From positions 2,294,001 to 2,358,000 of the forward strand of contig JAHREC010000011.1 of the NCBI GenBank assembly GCA_020081605.1: a stretch of DNA of 64,000 nucleotides, given 5' to 3'. Shown in pieces: positions 48,555 to 60,300 of this stretch. How positions within the stretch are numbered: the stretch's first letter is position 1; each line of letters opens with the position of its first letter. A program made the translations under genes and the position numbers. The notes beneath the pieces were generated by a model. That model searched no databases. It had not been told where the DNA came from and saw only the letters and a list, made by a program, of their open reading frames with translations. The DNA is from Albifimbria verrucaria. Its lineage: Eukaryota; Ascomycota; Sordariomycetes; Hypocreales; Stachybotryaceae.

Positions 48555-50340
48555 ATGTTACTCTGGTATCCAGCACCAGCTGCCGCGATAGCGCTCCTGG
48601 TATTGGGCATCTACTTGATTCAATGCTTGCTGTCACCACTACGAAAACTGCCCGGTCCGCTTGTTTCCCAGTACACCTCGGCCTGGCTTAAATGGAACGA
48701 GCTCAAGGCAAATAGGACACTTTATATCCACAAGCTTCACCAACAGTATGGCCCTGTTGTCCGTATCGCGCCTAACGAGGTGTCCTTTACGTCAGAAGCG
48801 GCTCTCAAGGAGATTTACTGCTCCGGAGGAAGTGGCTATGATAAGACTGAGTTCTACGATCTTTTACATTGTTTGGGAGAAGGTAAAGGATGCAAGCTGC
48901 CCCAGCGATTATCCTTCGTCCGAAGCTCTGACATCTATCTCAAAGGACTATGTTTACGATGCTTTATAAAGCCGATGTCAGCCACAAGTTATCCACAGCC
49001 CTTTTACTCACACCTTCTAACCAAAGTGTAGCATGCTAAGAGAAAGAGGATACTCGCTGACCGATATGCTAACTCGAATATCATGAAGAGCGAGTCTCTC
49101 GCCGGGGTTAAAGAGCGCTCCGCCAGATTTGTGCAACGCTGTGTTAAGGATGGTGTTGCTGATATTTTCGTATGTGGCAAGTATCAACTCCAAGCTCATG
49201 CGTATGCTTATTGATGTATTGGGTACAGATGGGTTAGTCTCGGTCATCTATATCTGGTTCTCTGCTGACGATGCAAGCTTTGCATGCCTACGCTTGTGAT
49301 TGTGTAACGCACCACTTGTTCCATCCTCACGGCACAGACTGCCTGCGGAAGAAGGAAGATGAGGATATGATGCACCAAGTTGCTGCAGATGATAGCCTGC
49401 AAAGTGAGTAGGCACCATTCTCTGGAAAATTTCGATGCTAAGAGGCCATAGATCGGTTGATCTCGCATTACAGCCCCTTAATTCATCGACTGTTGGATAG
49501 CATCCTCAGCCTGGTTGCAAAGCCAAGACAAACACCACTGGCCGACAATTATGTCATGGGTGCCAGTAAGCAGAGTGATGTGGCTGTATTCACGCTGATG
49601 AGCCGCCTTGAGCAGAAGAACAAGGAGCTCGAGCCCATAGACATGGCCGCTGAGTGCATGGACCACATGGCAGCTGGCATCGACACAACGGGCGATGGAC
49701 TATGCTTCCTCATGTGGGAGCTATCACAGCCTCGATCACGGCACATCCAGCAAAAGCTTCAAGAAGAGCTGCGCGGTCAACCGGGCACGCCCTTTGATCA
49801 GCTAGCATATCTAGATGCGGTTGTCTGCGAAGGACTCCGATGCTACCCCCGATCCCGATGTCGCTGCCACGTTGCGTTCCCTCTGGGGGCCGCACGATTG
49901 ATGGTTTCTGGTTGCCTGAAAAGACTATTGTGAGCTGCCAGGCATACTCTGTTCACCGCATCAACACGGACCTTTTCCCAGAGCCAGACTCGTTCAACCC
50001 GGATCGGTGGTTGAGCGCTGACAGGGACGCCGATCGTCGGCGGTTGCTATTTTCATTTTCAACCGGCGGAAGAGGGTGTGTGGGAAAGCAGTAAGTTTGG
50101 CATGAGGCTCTGATCCCCAAGGATGTGAACTGGTGGTGAGATGCTAACAGCTATGGGTCTATGTGCAGCCTTGCCCTCGCGGAGATGAAGACATTGCTGC
50201 AAGATGTCTACTCAAAGTTCAGTACCACGCCAGACGCATCAGCAACCGAAGAGTCCATGGCAGTATCTGACCAATTGATCTCATCTCGGCCGCTGGCACA
50301 ACGTTGCTTACTTCACTTCAAGGCTATAGAAGAAGACTAG
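48555..50340 (+). CDS. Cytochrome P450 monooxygenase
   Basis: This is a microsomal fungal P450. An N-terminal membrane anchor (PAAAIALLVLGIYLIQCLL) is followed by the proline hinge LRKLPGP and the early helices (YGPVVRIAPNEVSFTS). After two small exons comes KRKRILADRYANSN. The I-helix motif AGIDTTGD lies near 49675, the K-helix ExxR (EGLR) near 49830 and the PERF-like FNPDRW near 49995. The heme loop FSTGGRGCVGK lies near 50060-50095, with its Cys as the expected heme ligand. It ends HFKAIEED at a TAG. Introns include one starting GTCAGC near 48979 with acceptor at 49031, one near 49172-49275 with uncertain ends, and others near 49408 and 50093. Breaks at TTTT 48862-48865 and CCCCC 49846-49850 each need one base. 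There are no cluster partners nearby. Substrate unknown. Confidence 0.86.
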
Positions 50341-52259
50341 ATGTCAGGTGACAGGGAGACCTAGCCCGTGGTTACGGATTGAGCCAGTCACGAAAGTGAA
50401 AGTATGCGTCAGCCAGGAGACATCAACTAGAGCCATTCAGAACCGCAGGCATCGGGGTTCGATGCATATTTCCTGCGATGTGTCCTTGCAAAGGCAGGTG
50501 GCACCTGTCCGTAAACCACGATGGTCTGCAGGTCTTGGCTGGGACAAGGTGCAGACAGCTGAGGATATCGTTGGCGCCCAAGATTTCCCGTGCGGAGCCT
50601 GATCGGCGGGTCTTGATGGAACTGAATAGATGATTCCTTACAACTAATGCAGCGAGGCCATGCTTTTTGTTGCGTTGGGGTTGGTGTTCGATTGGTCTAG
50701 GCTGAGGCCGTTGCCGTTCCGATGTGTGCCCGCAAGAAACCGAGACGGAATAGTGCGGCGTTGTACAGCACAGTGCGGATGATTTACCCAACCAATAACG
50801 CACATTGCGGGAGGTTCACTATGAATTTACATGGGAATTATCACTACAAGATTAAGAAGAAAAAAAAGAGAGAAAGGACTAAAAAACAACCAAACTCCTA
50901 GCAGGCCCTTTCTAAGCCAAATACTCTATAGAATTCTTATATGAACTGCACCAATAGTAAGCGGCGTTGCTCCTGGGCTCCTTCGGCTTGCCACTTGCTG
51001 CTGCCTTGAATCACATGCCCTGTGCGCCGTGCTGTAGGCAGGTACTTTGGAACTGCAGAGCTGCCTTGTATTTCCACAAGAGGGTGCTGCCATCAACGGT
51101 GACTCGGAAAACCCCGCCTGAACTCGGAACAGGATGAAACCACTGGATCATCAGTGCTGAGTTTTTCTCGGTACTGGAATTTTTTATAATTCAAACGGTC
51201 AATGAGGAAGAGGAAAAGGGCCACAATTTAAGCTGGGTAGCAGATGGTACAGCACTGTACAATACAACAATGAGCCGCAACAGATACAGTACAGCACACT
51301 CCCTCCCTGGCCTGCCTGCCCTGTCTCGCCCTACCCTGTCTCGCCTTACCCTGAGCACTTACATCGACCCACCAAGCTGTCACTGTTGCTAACCCTTCCC
51401 AAGTGGAACCGCCCAAAACCAACCCCACCTCCCTTGTCCTCGCGCTGTCGCAGGTTCCTGGCCTTCTATACTTGCCGTGGTCAGTGAGCGAGTTCCTGTA
51501 CCTTGCCTTACTCCTCACTAAGCTGCCTATAATTTTTCTCTTTCACGCTTCGCTCCAAAGAAAATCCTGGCCGTCCGAAACGTGATCCCGTCCTCCACTT
51601 GTCTTCTCCAACCCCATTCCTCGTAAGCTTGCTTTCTAGTCACCAAAAACTCTGCACTTGCACCACCAGAGGATTTGCCCCAGGTTCTCGTCGTATAACA
51701 GTTGGTCTTCCCATCCCCTCCTCCCAACTTCGCTTTCTTCCTCCCCCTCCTTCATCATCGGCTTCCTTGCTGACTCTGCTTCACCACCGCAGCGCTTTCT
51801 TTCCCCTCGGTCAATCATTGCTCGTCCTGAGACCACCGACTCGTCGCCACCCGACTTTCACCCAAGCCAAGCGTACTTCCCGCCGAGCACCGTCCTCGTC
51901 GACCGCAAAAACCCATCACTTAGCGTCCCAGCGGATCACATTGCTGTTTATGTATCAGCACGACCAGTCCACCGTGTCCAGACACCTCTTCAAGCTGCAT
52001 ATATTTCGCATACCGCGGAAACCCTCCAGTCCCGACATTTGTTCTTGCGGCTGAATCGCTCCTCGTCGCCAGAGTTAATGCCTGCCCTACTACAAACTCG
52101 ACCTTGTCCCGTTTGTCCTATGTCCAGTACAAGCCCTCATCTCTAAGACTCCTCTTCGTCCACGATCGCCTTCTCTTCATGCCGGGATTTCCTCCGCAGT
52201 AGAGCCACAAGTCACATCTCCAACTCGCTACCAAAGTTTCAACCGAAAACACCGCCAAT
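50341..52259. other. Gap between P450 and eIF5
   Basis: The left half is AT-rich around 50830-50940 and featureless. From 51240 there are CAGTAC units and C/T-rich blocks. The last 600 bases before 52260 are C/T-rich, as in a long eIF5 leader or promoter. A 162-codon + frame at 51658-52146 sits in this C/T-rich DNA and has no family character. Confidence 0.45.
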
Positions 52260-53592
52260 ATGTCTCTCGTCAACATTCGCCGCGATGTCAGCGACTCCTT
52301 CTACCGCTACAAGATGGAGCGTCTGCAGACAAAGATCGAAGGCAAGGGTAACGGTATCAAGACCGTTGTCGTCAACCTGCCCAGCGTCGCTGCCTCCCTT
52401 GCTCGTCCCGGTTCCTATGTCATTAAGTACTTCGGCTTTGAACTCGGAGCCCAGACTACCATGGATCCCAAGGACGACCGATGGATCATCAACGGTGCCC
52501 ATGACGCTGCCAAGCTCCAGGACCACCTTGATGGCTTCATCAACAAGTTCGTTCTCTGCAAGAAGTGCAAGAACCCTGAGACCGATGTTGTCATCAAGGA
52601 TGAGCGCATCCTCCTTGACTGCAAGGCTTGCGGTCAGCGAACTGATGTCGACATCCGCCACAAGCTGAGCGGCTTCATCCTTAAGAACCAGCCCAAGAAG
52701 GGCAAGAAGGATAAGGCAGAGAGAAAGGCTGCCCGCAAGGCTAAGCAGCAGAATGGCAACGCCGCCAACGGCACCGGCAACGGTAGCGGTGGTGACGACG
52801 GGTCTGAAAACGGCTCCAACGAGAACGGTGAGAACGGCGACGTCGGTAGTGACGACGAGTTCCAGAAGATGCAGGCCGAGGCTCCCGAGGTCGACATTGA
52901 AGAGGAACGTGAGCAGGAGTGGGCTGTTGACATGAGCGAGGAGGCTGTCAAGGCCCGTCAGGCTTCGCTTCCTGGCGAGTTCAAGCAGAAGCTCAACATC
53001 GGAGATGACGAGGATGAGGATGGCGAGGGTGGTGGAAACACCATCTACGACGACCTCGGTAACTGGATCCAGCAGGAGGCCGAGGAGAAGGGTGGCATCG
53101 ACAATGTCGACTCTGTCAACATCTTCCTCAAGGCTAAGGAGCTTGGCATTGAGGGCAAGCACCGCACCGTCTTGGTTCTTGTCCAGACCGTCTTTGACAA
53201 GAACATCTTGGCTCAGATCCCCAAGCGTGCTGCTATGTTCAAGCAGGTAAGCATTTCTCAATTGTACATCTCGCCATTGTCACGTTACTAACATCTGCTA
53301 CTTAGGTCATCACTTCTGACCGTCATGAGAAGGCTCTCCTCGGTGGTACCGAGCGTCTCCTCGGCGCCCTTAGCAAGGAGAACTCTGATATCTTCGCCCA
53401 GGTGACCAAGATCCTCCAGCTCTACTACCACCACGACCTCATTAGTGAGGAGGTCGTCACCAAGTGGGGTTCCAAGGCCAGCAAGAGTACACTGACCTCG
53501 CCACCTCCAAGAAGGTCCGCAAGGCTGCAGAGCCCTTCCTGACCTGGTTGGCTGAGGCTTCGGAGGAGGAGTCTTCTGACGAGGAAGAGTAA
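52260..53592 (+). CDS. TIF5: Translation initiation factor eIF5
   Basis: eIF5 is the GTPase-activating protein for eIF2 in the scanning pre-initiation complex. The N-terminal domain ([23 protein letters not shown]-equivalent [18 protein letters not shown]) contains the Arg near residue 15 that is important for GAP activity. The zinc-binding Cys pairs [10 protein letters not shown] and CKACGQRTD lie near residues 100-125. A Lys-rich and then Asn/Gly/Glu-rich linker follows, then the W2-type HEAT domain split by an intron at about 53248-53306 (acceptor TTAG). The W2 part includes [29 protein letters not shown], and the protein ends in the acidic tail EEESSDEEE. One break near 53481-53486 (KASK-KYTD) is repaired by one A. 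About 425 residues, normal length. Confidence 0.96.
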
Positions 53593-54037
53593 GCAATTGC
53601 TACTTCTCTGGGAGGTTACGCTATCTTCAGGGATTTGTCAAGTTTAATGCTTATGTTAGTGCTGCGGAAAATGAGTGTCTTTAGGTTATTTCAAACCAGT
53701 GCGATCCGTCTTGTTAATCTCGCTATGTTTTAAGCCTTGATTGAAAACTCCACTCATTTCTACTTTTTTGATGCTCTAGTCTACTGTAATTGCTCGCGTG
53801 GTAATATGAGTTGGTCAAGTTACTGGTGCATCTCCACCGTAGTGTCCTTGGATTTGTAGAATGCTATGTTAAGCTATTCTGGGTATCATGCCTGGATCCT
53901 ATTTTCCACAACGTCTGAAGCTCCATCAATACCTGGCTTCACCAAACATCTGAGCCAAAAAAAAAAAAGGAACCCTCTAGTTACACAATCAAAACCGACA
54001 ATCAGCTTGCGCCTTCCTGTGCATCCATCTCATTCTA
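53593..54037. other. Convergent 3' region, eIF5 / THO1-GK
   Basis: Both genes end into this 445-bp interval. It contains a 12-A run at 53957-53968. No gene is seen. Confidence 0.45.
53957..53968. repeat. A12 homopolymer
   Basis: Twelve consecutive A in the 3' flank. It shows that long A runs survive in this assembly, while C/G runs appear shortened. Confidence 0.9.
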
Positions 54038-56707
54038 TCACGCCTCATCGCCCGCGTCGGCCTTTTCCACGTCCTCCATCTCTGCGTCTTGCTCGCCACT
54101 GTCCGGACCGTGACCATTCGTCAGCTCCTCGGCGGGCTTGTCGTCAGACTCGTATATGTAGGCGCTCAGCTCCTTGACCGCATTGTCAAGCTCGTCGTTG
54201 ACGATGGTTGACGAGAACAGCTCCTTGACCTTGGCCTCGTCAGTGGTCTCGGGGAGGGTTTGGAGGATAGTTTGGATAACGTCGCTGTCGCGGCCGGATT
54301 TCTCTAGGCGCTCCTGAAGAGAGCCGGTGTCGGCGGGCTTTATGAAGATATAGCGAGCTGAGAAATCCATATCCTTGGCGAATTGAGCAGCCTGTATTGT
54401 GTCAGTCTTAGGTCAAGATCTTTTTCACGAAAATAGGACTTACCTCAAGATCCAGTTCGATGATGGGCACCTTGCCGTTCTCAGATATGCCGTCGATCTC
54501 CTTGCTGCTCGTGCCGTAGTCGACTCCATCTCGGGTACCATACTCAATCAGACGATCACCGTCTCGCAGTTGATTGAATTCTTGAGGTTTGACAAAGTGG
54601 AAAGTTTTGCCATTCACCTCGCCATCACAAGGTTCTCGTGTGGTGTGTCGTACTACTTGTGCGAACACGCCCTTGTGCTGTTGCAACAGTTCTTCAATCA
54701 GTGCTGACTTGCCAACCGCTGGAGGTCCTGAGATGATGATAGGCTCTCGGTTGACCGGCATGTCCTCTTCATTTGCGGCAGGCTCTTCAGTATCGTTATT
54801 TTCATCACCCTCGACAAAATCCTCGAAAACGATATCGACCTTCTTCGGGTCATCGATCCTGTCAAAGGCAGCGAGTTTGAATCGACCAGCGATACGAAGA
54901 GCCCTCCAGCTTTTACTTGACTTCCCTGCAATTGCGGCAGCCTTTGTTTCGTCATTCGTCGGCATGGAGATTTCAAAATCGTCATCCGCAATCTTGGACT
55001 TGAAGGAATCTAGTTCTGGCAACTGGTATCTTTCATCCGACCGCAGTTGTTCCATGGCGACGCCTTCGTCATCGCTGCGGAGAAAGTCGAGGATACTGTG
55101 CCCATGGGCGTTGGCCGTAGACGCTTGCTGGTTGCCATGCGTTGTGCTGATTCTTTTGCCTCCACGAAGGTGGCAGGCGAAACAGGATCACGCTGGATCG
55201 GGGACAGCTTGCCAGCTTCCAGAAAACCCAGTTCTTGTCTCTAGCGAGTACTGTCTCTACCATACGGAAGAAGTATGGTCCATCAAAGCCTTGCTTAAGA
55301 TAATCTGATATTGATTTCTTCACGTCGATCGCCCATTTGGTCTTGATAATATGTCAGTAGACTGATAGGCCTGATACTTAGATGTTAGCACTTACATCTT
55401 CTGGGCTGAGCTGGTCAGTATAAAGAACGGATTTGTTTGACGCATTGACTGTAGCAAGCTTTTCCTTTCCTTGAGCTGACAAAGAGAGGAGGAAGTCAAC
55501 AATGATGAGGGCTTGTACCAGGACATGACGGCGGAATGAAAGATCGCTGATCTGCAAATAATATTAGCTTCAAGCCTGGTGCCATTGTGAAAGATTTCGT
55601 ACTTCTAGCTCAAACAAATCTCTGCTAGTGAGGTATTTGGGGTTAAATGTTTCAGGTAAAGCATCTTGTTCATCGCTATCCAACTTCCTTTTAAGGTTGC
55701 GCTTTGAATCCTCTAAAGCCCTGGAAGATCGAGGCTTCTCTTCATTCTGGATGGCTTGGAAGGACTTAATAGTCGCCTCCAGGCTAGACTTGAATTTGGT
55801 GAACCTTTCGTTATCCAATAGCTTCAGAGGATGACTGAAGCCTTCCTGAAGAGACCAGAACAAAGGATAAAGAGAGTCGGGATCTAAAGGTTTATCCCCA
55901 GATGAAGCGCCTTTGGCGTTTGTGCTTGGAGTGCTGGCCTGAGTCTCGTCGATCTCCATCTTCGAGCCATCGCTCTCGGTAACCTCGTAGGTTGTAACAT
56001 TCTCGACGTGATATTCGCCACGTAAGTTTACAGAGCTCCTGTCACCCAGGGGAAGCTCTGGAAAAGAAAGATGAATACGCGCCCACAGAAGGCTGTATCT
56101 TCGGCTCTCGATAGACGGCGCAATAACTCATTACAAGTTCGTAACAAGACGAGCTTCTTGAGACCAAAGAACTTGGAAGTTATTCGTTCGCGCCTGGACT
56201 CTAGGAAATCAAAGACCTTGCGGCATCCGGCTATGACCTGGCTGTCCAACAGCTCTTCAACAAGCAAGAACATCAAGGCTGGGTCGCATATGCCTTCGTC
56301 CGACAATATCGAGAGAATATCGAGCAAATTCCACATGTTGACGAACTCGGCATTGTCGATGGAGGTGGTGGCCTTCAGGAGTCAGTCGCCAATACGTGGC
56401 TGCTGGGAATAGGCGAGCTTACAATTAACTTGCCGAATATGTCTCGAACAGCGGTTTCAATGACGATGTAGCGCCATGACTTCGTTGTATCTGTTTGGGC
56501 CGTTCCATTCTCTGTCGTAGGCGCGTCAACAGGGCCGAGCGCATTCAACACTCGTGAGCAGAGATCGGCCAAGTCTGACTTGTTCAATGCGGGTTCGACA
56601 GCCGAGGTTTTCTTCACAGCCAAAGCCTCTTCTAGCAATGAAGAAAGGACAGACTTCATGTCGGCGACCACGGAAACGCCCGGGTTCTTAACATCGAGGG
56701 CCGGCAT
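54038..56707 (-). CDS. HPR1: THO complex subunit 1 (Hpr1/THOC1) fused to a guanylate-kinase-like domain
   Basis: The N-terminal two thirds is THOC1, the THO/TREX subunit that couples transcription to mRNA export in the nucleus. Family motifs are WNLLDILSILSDEGICDPALMFLLVEELLDS-type sequence near 56300, the LFWSLQEGFSHPLKLLDNERF stretch near 55860, NWVFWKL near 55230 and KSWRALRIAGRFKLAAFD near 54890. An acidic linker (EDFVEGDENNDTEEP) then leads in the same exon to a guanylate kinase fold from 54749: IIISGPPAVGKSALIEELL (P-loop), TTREP..GEVNGKTFHFV, DRLIEYGTRDGVDYGTS, ELDLE, IFIKPAD, SLQERLEKSG and IVNDELDNAVKEL. A 50-bp intron near 54440-54391 splits the kinase part. Breaks near 56050, 55200 and 55101 (one C or G each) lie only in the THOC1 part. 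About 810 residues. The fusion is directly visible. Whether it binds GMP or ATP is unknown. Confidence 0.9.
54140..54749 (-). other. Guanylate-kinase-like domain of the THO1 fusion
   Basis: This is a domain-level entry. The P-loop (GPPAVGKS, coding bases about 54728-54705), the TTR and GEVNGK lid region, LIEY, VDYGTS and the C-terminal IVNDELD element match guanylate kinases in order and spacing. Against true guanylate kinases, the Ser before TTR is His, the second GMP-contact Arg is Cys (EPC), and the aromatic Tyr in the GEVNGK-x-Y position is Phe. The Glu of LIEY, the Tyr of DYG and an Asp in ELDLE remain. A nucleotide-binding or protein-interaction role, as in MAGUK proteins, is inference. 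Confidence 0.85.
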
Positions 56708-57311
56708 CGCGTTGGCAGGTTAGAGGGTCGTGATGGCGTGGGTGCTTCGAGGCTACCATGAAGCTGCGACGGAGGAGATAGCCGTAGCCGTAGGCAGGAG
56801 AATGATATAAAGAGAGAGCGACGAGTCCGAGGAGAAAGGATGCACCAAAGCCGGCTGTCGCGGCGGATATGGGTTGCTTTGTCACTTTCACCACCCGTGA
56901 AAGAAGCCGGCAAGGTGCCAAGATAGCTGGTGATGAGCAAACAAAAGAATGTCGAGGTACAGCGAGACGAGGCTGCCAGGCCATGGACGCCAATGTCTCT
57001 TGGCTCCTGCAGGTACCCGATTTCGCTGGGTGTTTGGCGTGACTTGCCGGATGCTCAAAAGTATAGAGTGGGTGGCAGGTACCTTCTATCTTAGCGCGAT
57101 TGGCCCCCTGTCACATTGGTTAAGGTACCTTTTCGGCAAGGCTGAAATTTTGGACAAGCTCATCCAAAACAGCACTGCGCATGACACTTGCAGCTACTTG
57201 AACGCCCTTCGCTCTCCGGTACTCAGCGAAGCTCTGTCGACCGGCATCTTCTTCGTGGACGCGTCCTTGTCGATTGGCTACTGAAGCCCACGCCGCCCGA
57301 CCGACCCAGCA
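56708..57311. promoter_or_regulatory. Bidirectional intergenic region, THO1-GK / Cwf11
   Basis: About 600 bp separate the two divergent start codons. A minus-strand ATG at 56982-56984 opens a frame that ends at 56688, past the THO1 start codon, so it would be an overlapping upstream ORF if the leader reaches that far. A GGTACC-type element occurs near 57012 and 57079-57127. Confidence 0.5.
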
Positions 57312-60300
57312 ATGCCTAATGCGAAGCGTCTCAAGAGCAGCGGTGCGGCGCAGGCCAAGGAACCGCTGAAGCAACAGTCGGACAGTGATCGCGAGCGTCC
57401 CACCCCGGCCGAAGTCGAAGAGGAGGAACATGCTTTTGTCCAGGTTGCACGCAAAAACTGGCTGAAGCCCGGGAAGAAGGCCGCCAAGACCAAGGTGAAG
57501 AACGATGTTGTGAAGCAAAGCATCTGGGATCTTCTGGAGCGGGAGGGCTTCCAGTATAAGTCCTTGCTGCTCCTGGAAAGCCTGCAGACGCTGGAAAGGT
57601 AAGGATTGTCCTTTCCGACTTCCAAGATATCAAGTTTCTAACGAGCTGGATAGCTACCTGTGGCCCGGCTATACCGAGGAAGCCTCCAACTTCCACGTCC
57701 TTCTAATCGCGTTGATCGCGAACGTCAAGAAGCGCGAGCACCTAGAGACATGGAGTATGTGAAGATAGTCTTTGTCAAGTTTTCACAGCTACTGACCTGC
57801 CCTCCAGGTATATTTGAAGACCGCCCAGCCGAGTTCTCGTCCATGTTCCGACGCGTTCTGTCTATGTTGCTCGATCGGACGCTACCAATGACAGTTAGAA
57901 CACATCTCCTCTGCTTCTTGATCTATGCATTCCAGAGTCTAGACTGTGACATAGTCCGAAAAGAATGTGCCCTGTTGGTATCCATTGGTATTTGGCACAA
58001 CTTGTCCTCAGACAAGCTACGAGAGAGCCAAATTGATCAGATGCCACACCTCAGAAAGGCTTGGAGAGCCGCGCATAAGCGATATGATGCTGCAGATGAT
58101 GCAACCAAAGCCAGATTACGATTCGAACGGTCATGGCTGTACAGCTTGTTCCTGGACTTCTTGAGCATGCTTTACGAACCCGCAGCCAAACCAGGTATGC
58201 TATGATTCCGCAGGTGGCTTTGTATTACGCTAACAGGACGCAGAACAAGTTGTCTACTGTGAGCGTTTCGTTGAGTTCATTTCCGATCTCGAAAGCCAGC
58301 TTCCAACAAGACGCTATGTCAACTCTCTCGTGCTCGATTTGCATCTGTTACCAGTCATGCGCTTATCGCCGATGTATCGTGAGGAGGACAACAGCTTGCT
58401 GCGCGAGATGCATGGCCTGCTCTCCCACTACACATTCTTCCCAATCGACGACCAGTCCGGAATCCAGGATTCACGCACGGAGGCTTATGACAAGCATTGT
58501 GCCTCGTTAGGGAAACTCCAGCGAGCTGCTCTGAAGTACTTCAAGGACAAGCTATTGGTGCTTGCACTATCAAACTATGGTGCGATTGATAAGAAAGAGG
58601 AACTGGCAGGCTTGCTTGATCCTTTGTCAGACGAGGAGCTGGTTCAGCTCGCTGACCACTTGAATCTGCGAACGGTTTACCCTGAAAGCCTCAACTTTTC
58701 AGTTGATCGAAAGTTAATACTCGAAATCCTCCTCACCACCTTTGAGCGCAGAAAGACATTTCAGGAACAGGCTCAAAACATCAATCTGGTGCCAACCGAG
58801 CAGACCCTATTCGACAGTGGATTTGAGCGCGCCGATTCCTACGACGGGTCACGTCCATTGGCGCTGCCGAAGCTTAACTTGCAATATCTCTCAGTCGGAG
58901 ACTTCTTATGGAGAGCTTTGATTCTTTACCGTTGCGAAGCATTCTACGGTATCCGTAAGGATATCGAGTCTGCCCTTCGGCGCCTTCGACCTGAATCTAA
59001 GGGCGCAGGCGAAACGCATTTTGGGGTTTCTCTAAGATGGCAATGCCTATCTCTAGTCCAGCGTAAGTACTAATCCCCACCATTGTGCCAGTTGCTGACC
59101 CGCGAATAGAATATTGGAAGTTGTGCCCGCTTCTGTGGGTGATGATAAGCCTTCGATGGTGCGCGCTGAGGTTCAGTTTGATGTGAGACGACTTGGAGAA
59201 AACGTGCGCAGGGAGTGGGACACTCTACGACCGGATGATGTTGTTTTCCTATTGTCTATTGACCCGTCGTCCCAAGCTACGAGCAACGGCGAAGAGAACT
59301 CGAGTCCCCTTGAGAAGCTAGGTGTGGTGCACGTTCGCACTGCTGAAATTATCCAGATTACCGACGACAAAGGCCGCCATGCCAGAGAAGGTGCCGGAAA
59401 TTTGGACAGCAAGAGGCGTATTCAACTTAAGCTTGACCCACGTACTTATGCAAAGGACGCCGAGCGGGCTGCTTCAGGAAAGCCAGAGGTCTATACACGT
59501 ATCAACCTTTTGATGAGGAGAGGTCGACGGGAGAACAACTTCAAGCCAGTATTGGAGTCTATTCGCAACCTCGTCTTGTCTGACACACCCCTACCTTCAT
59601 GGCTGCACGAGGTTTTCCTGGGCTATGGCGACCCGGCTGGAGCTAATTACAAGAATCTTCCCACTCGCATTAAGAAGCTGGATTACAGAGACACGTTCCT
59701 TAACTGGCAACACTTGGTCGAGAGCCTGCCGGGCAAAATAATTGAACCCGGTGACGACGCTTCATCCAGTTTCGGGCCCCTTACGTTCTTGAGACGGTGG
59801 ACAAGCCCGAGGAGGACAAGGAATCCAAACACTCCAAGAAACGACGACGGGATGCGGAACCCGAGACCCTGCACGTCTCTACATATAAGCCGCCGAACCC
59901 AGGCCCCTATCCGTTTGATGCCCCAAAACTTAATGGGGTGCGCTTTACACCCGCCCAGGCCGAGGCTATCATGTCTGGTATTCAACCAGGACTCACAGTT
60001 ATCGTGGGACCTCCGGGCACAGGCAAGACGGATGTCGCCACCCAAATCATCAGCAACATCTACCACAATTTCCCTGAACAAAGGACACTTCTCATAGCAC
60101 ACAGCAACCAAGCCCTCAACCAGCTATTTGCAAAGATTGTCGGTCTTGACATCGACGAGCGGCATCTGCTGCGACTCGGCCATGGTGAAGAGGACCTCGA
60201 CACAGAGGAAATTTCAGCAAGCATGGCCGCGTGGAATCGTTCCTGCAAAATCGGGACCGCTACTTGCTTGAGGTCAGGAAGCTTGCCGCGAGCCTGGGAG

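Noticed and set aside
50445..50475. tRNA-like box B (GGTTCGATGC)
   Set aside because: No matching box A at the right distance and no cloverleaf could be drawn.
51658..52146. 162-codon open frame before eIF5
   Set aside because: It lies in C/T-rich leader DNA, which gives long Ser/Pro-rich chance frames on this strand.
52239..53261. 340-codon minus-strand frame opposite eIF5
   Set aside because: Antisense shadow with Leu/Val-rich artefact composition; eIF5 on the other strand is certain.
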